This document shows positions 23,701 through 32,700 of a stretch of DNA of 64,000 nt, in pieces. The notes below the pieces were generated by a model that saw nothing but the letters and a program-made list of their open reading frames with translations, had not been told where the DNA came from and ran no database searches. Position 1 is the stretch's first letter. Every line of letters begins with the position of its first letter. The translations under genes and the position numbers were made by a program. Where the stretch lies: assembly GCA_033002965.1 (NCBI GenBank), contig JAURVB010014943.1, forward strand, positions 1 to 64,000, written 5' to 3'. This DNA is from Piper betle. Lineage: Eukaryota; Streptophyta; Magnoliopsida; Piperales; Piperaceae.

Positions 23701-26700
23701 ACGTGACTTGAGACGCTCCACAAGCTTCTGTTTTATAAAGATGGGATGCTTACTCATGATTCTAATTTGAGGGGGAAAAAGAAAAAAAACAAGTAGAGGG
23801 GAACCTTCCCTTTCTAAAATTATAACAAGTGACAAGAAACAATAGTTAGCCCTTAATTGCTAACTAGTCGATGAAAACCAGTAAAGTAGTACCTTCCCAA
23901 GGTTTTCAATGGTAGGGGAGAATTTAAGAGCATAATACAAGGCTCGACAACGCAATCTTTGGATATAGAGTGGCAAGTCATTGTTGGACAACCGAGAATC
24001 ACACTTGGGCACGTAAATCACCTGTTGCATATAAGCACAGAAGTACAAGGCTGACAAGTAAGTACAAAAAAATGTAACATGAAAAGAATACTGAAAAAAT
24101 GATACAGAACATGGGAAACCATTTCTAGAAATATCAATGATATATTTGCCAGGATTATATTATCTACTCAAAGGTGAAAATAACCAGCAGATCATAGAAA
24201 ACTACCAAACTTTAACATAACTAGTCCAAGTGAAGATTATTATGACGACGATGATAGAAAGTGAAAATCAAATCAAAACTATTTCATAAGCAGCCTTATG
24301 CAAATTTACCCGATAATCTTTCCATAATCGGGTCATCTCTTCATAGTATCCCACATTAGACCAGGAGGAGAAATGCTTTCGGGCACGTGGAGCAGATATC
24401 AAATCCTCTGGAAGTTCTTTTACTATATTCAAATGTCTCTGGAGAGAAGTGATGAAATGAACTTCATCGAATATGTCAGAGAATGTGCTGTTTTAGGAAA
24501 CATAAAGATTTAGACAATATCAGTAAATACCCATTCTACGCTGTTAGAGTTGCATAAATAAATGTCTCAACATCGACACATTCACATAAGTCCCATTCTT
24601 TGTTTGTACTAACTTTTTGTTTTTCCAATTCCAAAGCACTTTATTCATTTCAAGACTGATAAACAGGCAATGTCAATTGTATTTGTGGGAGAGTCTTCTA
24701 TAAATAACATAGCGGAAACAAAAAGTGTAATAAATATTTATTTTAAAAATGTGAATTCAATATCTTTCATAATTGCTAATTGAAGAATTAACATAAATTA
24801 ATTGAGACTGGCAATGACTGGACAAAAATGAGCCTCAATTGTTTGAGAAACCATGGGTAAAAAATCTTGACAATAATTAATAAGATTGAAAAAAATTTTA
24901 ACGTGCCAAATTTATGAAGAACATACATTTTTGCAAATATAATGGTTTTTTTAGTTTTTATGTTGAGTTAAAATTCATGTAGAGATGAAAAATTAAGAAG
25001 CTAAAATGCCTCTTAACAAAATCCTATTTATATAATCATAAATAGTCGAAAATTGAAGACGAAAAAATAGGACAACAATGTATTCAATGAAACTTGCGAC
25101 CAAACAGGAAATCAGTTAAAAGTGGATGAGAAAAGCCCCAACAAGAACCTTGAGTCTCGCCAAAATGAACGTTTATCCAACTCAGGTAACACAAGTGTCG
25201 CATTCATTATGTGTGTGATGGCAACCATATCAGCAATCTGCACCAAAGAGAAACTTTATGTTTGTGATACATATATATTCTGCAGCTGAAAATCCATCTA
25301 TAACACCAGAGAATTCTAACAAAAGGACTTTGTACAAGCCGTCAATCATACAACCATCCACTCTAAGTTCTAGATGAAAATTAGATTATCAATCTGCCCA
25401 ACTGTTTACTGCAGATCTTTGTAAAAAACTAGTATTGCAGTGACAGAAACAAGGGTTTCAACAAGAAAGATACATAAAAATTAAGTCAAGGGCTATCAAA
25501 TTATAAGTATAAGAATACTGAACAGAGAAACAATAATCATCAATGCAATCGAGCTGAAAATCGAGCGAACGTCAGTCAAGCTCTTAAACATACTTGTGTC
25601 AACAGTAACAAATCATGCTTCTAAATTAAGAAATATTAACAAAAAAGGATGAAAATTTTCAATTCATTAACTTTTTCATGAAAATTAAAAATGATTGTCA
25701 TAAATCTTTTTTATAAAGATTAATGCTTACAAAATGTGTAGATTCCATTGAAACTTTTTAGAAATATACCAAGGCAGCTATCATGAAAAATTACACGTTT
25801 ACTTGCATAGAATTTACCATATTGAATGTATGACTACTAGCTGTTGGCATACTTCAGTATCTTATGTAACATACCATTATTAGCACTCATGGAACATGCC
25901 ATTATTTGTTGACTAGCATTGCTATGACATGGAAATTTTTAGATTTTGTTATTATGCAGTGGTCTTGCAAGTGATCAGCAATATATCCCCCGTCCCCCTC
26001 CTCCCTCCTCCCAAAGACAACTCCTTTTCAATAAGGTTTATATACTATTTCAAGTTAAAATCTATATATAAAAAATAAACACTTTAAACTTTCATTTTTT
26101 CATTATGCATTTGTTGAACCTCCATGCTCTCTCCCCACCAAAGTATCCTCAGACTCAAACATTCAACTCTAAGTCCACCAATTTAAGAGGATATTAAGAT
26201 CAATTGGTGAAAGAAATTTGACAACAACCCAGATAGAATGGTACAAAGAAAATGATCAAGGTGGTAATATAATCAAGAAGTAAGAAAGGCCAGCCACCGT
26301 TGGCATGAAATATGCCACAAATAATAAAAGGAACCTTACCCCCATGCGCATTTGATTAAGTCCTCCATTACTTCTCACTGTTATATAACGATCTGAAATC
26401 TGCACATCTAATGATGAGTCAAATGTTAGAAATATGTGTATAAATGAAGAAGCACATCTATAGCATCGGTAAATTTTTATTCACAGTAAACTTATTTCAA
26501 TTTTGTGTAATCTTTTCCATTTGGCTCCTTCGAATTTGTTTTTTAAGGTTTGGTTGAATTGTTTTAGTTCAATTTTTTTGGGAGCTGTAAGTTCCCAATA
26601 TTAGCTGGAGTCAATCAGCTCACTATTAGCTTGATTCAAATCATTCTTTTACTGGGTTATCATGGCTCCAGGAGTGGTGTAAGCTTTTAGAAGTAGATTT

Positions 26701-29700
26701 CACTATTTATATTTAACGTAATTTAGGTACTACAAGTAAAATTAGTATTTAGACTCTTTCACTCTATGCATTCTAGCACTATGATGTAAATAGATGCTTT
26801 TGAAGAAATAGAACTTATATTGCTAAATTGTGAAATCCCACAACTTAGTTTCATATCTAATACATACCAGTAAAATCCTATTTATATGTGGGAATGAAAT
26901 ACAGATCTTTAACTTAGTTAACCACTTTGGAAGAGATGAATTAGGCCCATTAGCTTGCACTTTGAACTTGATTATTACAAATGGTATCAGAGCCTCCTGT
27001 TTTTGTGTTATATACAGTGGGCTAGAATAAGGACATTGGTTAAGCTACCGGTCACGGGCCAAAAAAGGTCATAGGGTGAGACTAACAAAGAGCCAAGTGT
27101 AAGAATTTTGAGGATGAAATTTCTTAACGTGAGTAGATTGTAAGATCCCTCAACTTAGTTGCACATCAAATACCTATTGGGGTAAGATCCTATTTATAAA
27201 TAGGAATAGACTATAAATTTTTAGCTTGGTTAACTACTTTCGAAGAGATGACTTAAGCCACGGAGTTAGGGCGGACGTAAGGAGGCCAAAGGTCATTGAA
27301 CTCCCCACCATTTCCTCTCTTCTTCCTTTTCTTCCTGGGCTTTGAGAGCCTCAAATTTATGTTTTTATTATTTCTGATTTGTGGAACAATTGGCCGAGCA
27401 TTGTTGTTTCAACAGAATATGCTGGGAGGATCTATGGAGCGAAGTGTTAAAAATAGATGCTTTTTTGAAGCTAATTGCTACAAGGGTTTGGTTGAGATTT
27501 CCCTCATTAGCCCCTTCTTAGTTGATATAAGTGAACTATTACGGGGAGTGATTTTAATGTTGCAACTTGCCAACTTCTTACAATAGCTTGACTTTTGGCC
27601 ACATTAGAACTGTTATGTCACAGACAAGTTGCAAATAGTTTGATAAATCTGCTGTCACTCAATAGATATAAGCACAATCTGCAATCCTAAAGGTTTCCCG
27701 TTAAGCCCAATTAAGACCTGAGATTTTTTGGATGATTATTTAAGGGAGGCATTGACGTTAGTTGCTTCATCCTTTGGAAGCACATTGGAGAAGTTGTTTA
27801 GGAAAGAATCAAAAGTAACACCTGCATTTATGTCAATTTGGAAACATTCCCGCACTCCTTAGCATTCATTAATCACTAAAGCACTTCTATAAGCACTCTT
27901 CTTTTGACCTGATAGTAACATCCACAGCCATAATGAAATTATGGGTTATCAATTTAGTTAGTTGCATGATATCAATCTGCTACTGGAACAAATTGTTTAC
28001 TTCTGTTCCAATCAGTATAATTATCTCTTATATAATCTTGTACTTAGTTTAAAATTCCAAATGAGTTTTGTGTGTAGAATTCTTGATTCAGTTAGCCTTA
28101 CTCTCTCTCAAGAGCCGTTTTGGTCATGAGGCTCGCCTCCTCGTGGGAAGATCCTGATCTCGGGAGGTGTTCAAGACAGAATACTTCCCAGAGAAAGTGA
28201 GAGCGTGAAGGTGGGAGAGGAAGGCTTCGGAGTAGAGGTGACCAAAGAGGGAGAGGGGAGGTGGCGGTGGCAGGGCAGGGTGGGAGAGGAAAGGCAGTGC
28301 CAACAAGGTGAGGGAAGAGAGGAAGGTGATGCCAACGAGGTGAGCGGTGGGAGAGAAGGAGAGGGAAGGCGGAGCAATGGGATGGCGCAAAGAGGGCAGG
28401 CGGGTAGCAAGCTGGCCAACCAGAGAAAGGGACGCAAAAGGGAAAGGGGCAACAGTTAGGCTTGAAGGCGAGGGGGAGTGAGAAGGAAGGTGATTGAGAA
28501 AGGGGGTAAGAATATGTAAGATATATATTTAAATAAAACTGTTTCTTTTTTCAAAAAAAAAAATTACTTTTTTTGTTTTTTATCGTTTTATCATACATTT
28601 ATAAAGACTTTATATAATTGCCTGCTTAAACAAAGCTATACACAGCTGTAAATCTTCGTTTTAAATATTTTTATATTAGTAATTTATCGCAAATAGTTTT
28701 TTCTTAGATTAATATAAATTTTTAAATAAATGTTTTTAATGTACATTATTATGTAAATTGTTTCTTTTATATTTGTTTCGTTTTTAATACTTTTTATGTC
28801 TCAATTGTATTTGTTTAACTAAATACTGTAAATTTTCTAATAAAAATAGAGCCAAAAGATAAAGATACATATGCAATTATTATGGAAAACAAATGAAATT
28901 TAAAGATTTATATAGGTTAAAGGATCACCTACTTGTAATTTTATAGATAAAAATATCAGTTTGATTGTTAGTTTAAAATAAATATTTATAAAATTGATAG
29001 GTATTATATATAGAATAATTATTTATATTTATTAAGTATTTCCGAGATCTCTCCAAAATCTCTCTTTACAACCCTCCGAGATGAGACCGAGAGATGAGAG
29101 GGTGACCATTGGTTATGACTAGTGTAAATCAAAGCACATACTTGGCAAGTCTAGGCAGTTAACTTGCAATAAATTTAATTATTGCTCACCACTGTTGTAA
29201 AACCCAACTTTGGGTTAAGGTTCTAACCGCTTGTAATTTGCCTAATTCGGGCCAGTCTTGAGCCAGTTCGAGCTAGCTCAAACTCACTCAAGCCAGATCA
29301 ATTTTTAGACCATAGGTATTGGACCCAAATAGCTATATGAGCATGTTATGAGGGTTGAGTATGTCTGACATGCAAATGATAGCTTGAGTTATGCTATAGC
29401 AAAATGTGAGTTATCAGTGCATACGCGAGGTATACTTATGATTTGTATGAATTAGTGAGGGTTTTAGGCCTAGATTTAGGTTGTTGCAGCGTTTAGTATC
29501 CGTTTGGGATTTCCACGGTATCTCAGCCACTGTTGCCCCCCCCCAAATGAGACCCTCAAATGTTGTTGTGAGGAGATTAAATATGAAATGTTATAAAGAT
29601 TTCTAAATGAAGCATTAACATGGTCAACAATTGAGTGGAAGCATAAGAGAATTCATGTCCTTAACTTGAATTATTTAGGATTAGATAAAACACGAAGATA

Positions 29701-32700
29701 CTTTAGTTCCCAGGTTCCACGGAAATGTGTTTTAAGGTTGTCTTTACAGGATTTTTGGTTTCAAATGCAAACTTGAAATAAGTAGAAACCCAAAAATAAT
29801 TTTTCATAAAAAACAAAAAAATCATTTGAAACTCTTCTTTCTATGCCTACAGCAAATTAAAATGTTCTAAAATGCATGAAACACAAATGATTGTCAATCT
29901 TGAAGACTAAGATGAAGATTCCATTTGGAGATTGTATGATGACAGAATCCTTTGCTTTTGTACAGATTAATTGATAAAGAGGCAAAATATACTAATAATA
30001 ATTAATAATAAAAATATTAATAATTAATAATAAAAATATTAATAATTAATAATAATAATAATAATTAATAATAATAGTTTTAATAATTACACAGCAACAA
30101 ATAGATAATAATGGGTATATCAACTTAAAAGTCTGACTTTGCAATTTCTGACTAATGTGTACAATGCATCCCATTAAGGTCTGGATAATATCTTTACGAA
30201 TGTTAGCTTAGTTGATTTCTCTATTAGATGCAAAATAGAAGTCGTGTAGTTTAATATAGTACAAAAATGGTGCCTCTCATCTCTTCGTTTTAAACATAAA
30301 AAGACAATCTATTGTAAACCACACAACAATGATATGCCATAAGGAAACATTCATTTCTTCATATAGAAACCACATGAACAAATAGTGTAAGGTCCACATT
30401 GACCACAACAATACCCATGAAAAGAGATTTATTATGGCATTTACATAACTTCATAATTAAGGCACTTTTCATTGTCCCGATACTTTATTTAGGTAAGATT
30501 TTGATGCCCTACACATAAGGATTTTGTATACAAATATATGTGATCCAAACGTAGCACTTATGTTTTCGAGTTAAAGCATAGTTGTGTTGCACATAGAGTG
30601 TTACAGATTCTATGTGTACAATTGCATGACATACAAGTATCGGGGGAAATTTAAAGGATTAAAAGGAATACCTATGTATCCATTAGTCATATTGACACAA
30701 GGGTGGAAACCATAGCTAAATGGAGCATTCCAAAGTTCCTTCTCTAGCACCTGCAAAAATAAAGTTACACCCATATTTCATACAAGCAGTAATTTAAATT
30801 TATAAAATTAAACTTACTTGCTCACATTCAAGTATCAAAAAGGACTGAAAGATCACAAAACTACCTAGGCCAACTATTGACATATATACATAGAAGATTC
30901 AAAGATTAGAAAGGACATATAAAGCAAGGTTTGCGTTATTACATCACTAGATTTCAATGCCCTAGCACACCCAGGCTTGGCATAGAGGATCAATATGGAA
31001 GAACACACATGTCGTAGGAAATATAACAACCATGTACAGAAGCACAAGGATGTACACATAAATATATTATTAAATCTAAGAAATCAATTTGCTAGCAAAA
31101 CTTGAAGGGGCTGTTAGAGAGATTTAACTAAGATCACAAATCAAATTATTAGATCCTACAAACTTAAACCCTTGTGAGATTGAAAGAATGGATACAAAGT
31201 AGAAACGATTTAAGCACAATTAAAGATTAATACAATTATGCACAAATAGAGGATGAACAAGACAATCAAGTAATAAGTGATTGAGGTAAATTAGCACAAA
31301 TTCAAACTCACAACGATACTTTGACAAATGAATCAAACTATACAAATTTCTAAGTGACATTAACTATATTCACTTAGTTCTCTAAAGCAATCAAGTCAAA
31401 AAATACAAAAGAACTAAGTGAAGTGTGCAACAAAGTAAAATAAATAAGACTAAGCATACAAAGAGCGAAGGGAGAAAAGAGAAAGACACAAGGGAATTTT
31501 TCAAGAGGTTTAGAACTCCTACTCCTTTCTTTTAACTAACCAAATCCTTTGGTTGGGTAGGTCTTCTTAGCTTAACTATGACAACCAACTCGTACGCTTA
31601 CAAACAACCACAAGCCCTCCATAAGCACCAAGTTCTACGGAATCTTACAACTAACAAGTCTTCCTTCTCAAGCACCCACCAAGTGCTAAGGAGTCTTCCA
31701 TACAGCTCCTAACAACCTAGGAGCACCAACACTTGAAGCTAATCCCTTCTTTATGAATACCACATCTTGAGCCAAAGGAATCTTCCAAGTAACATCTTCC
31801 TTCCCTACGTTAAATGCTCACACACACTTCCAACACCTTGGAAGTTTACAAATTAAGCTCAAACACTTGAATATTACCTCACAGTAATCCTTTCTTTGGA
31901 TTTTACACAATAAGAAGCATAAGCATCACAAGCAAGATGGAAAGGCCAATCCTAAGCATAAAGCTTGAGCATCCAAGAGGTCTAAGAGAGTTCTATGGGT
32001 TCAAGGGAATTAATAGAGTTGATCGTGTCTCAAAACACACACCCCAAAACCATATTTATAGTTTTTGAGGTCCCTTCCCAAAATAATAGTTGTTAGACTT
32101 TGAATCTCTAAAATTTCCCTTTTCCATCAACTAGTTTTGCAATTTTTTAAATAATTGGCAGCCAAACAACCTGCCAATGTCCCTGCCGATTGTACCATAA
32201 CACACTTAGTTGCTTTAGCCAGATAGTTAGGTTACCGTTCGGTTGCCGATATATTTGCCGAACTTTCACTTATACTCCATGCAAGTTTCACCCAAACTTG
32301 TGTCTCCTGCCGATGTAAATTTTGGCTACCGAATTCTCCCTTAAAAACACATCACCCCTTTTCCTATGATTTCAATTGGCCAGAGGACTTTCACGTTAGC
32401 CCAAGAATTTCACTCTCTACCTTTCAACAGCCAAACACTCAGCCAAAGTGTCTGTCGAACTTTTGTTCGAACACATTAGGGTAAAAACCCTTGACTTTCA
32501 GCTGCTGGAGCTCCTGCCGAACTTTATAAACTTCTTATCCATCTTTTGAATCTTGATGATATTGATCCTTGTAAGTTCATGGACTCCAATGAATTATTTA
32601 AAGAGTTTGCAAAGTTGCCTCATGAAACAAGGTTCAACAAAACTCATTAAAATCACAGTAACCAAATCAAAATTATCCATGTTATGATAAAGGTATGTGG

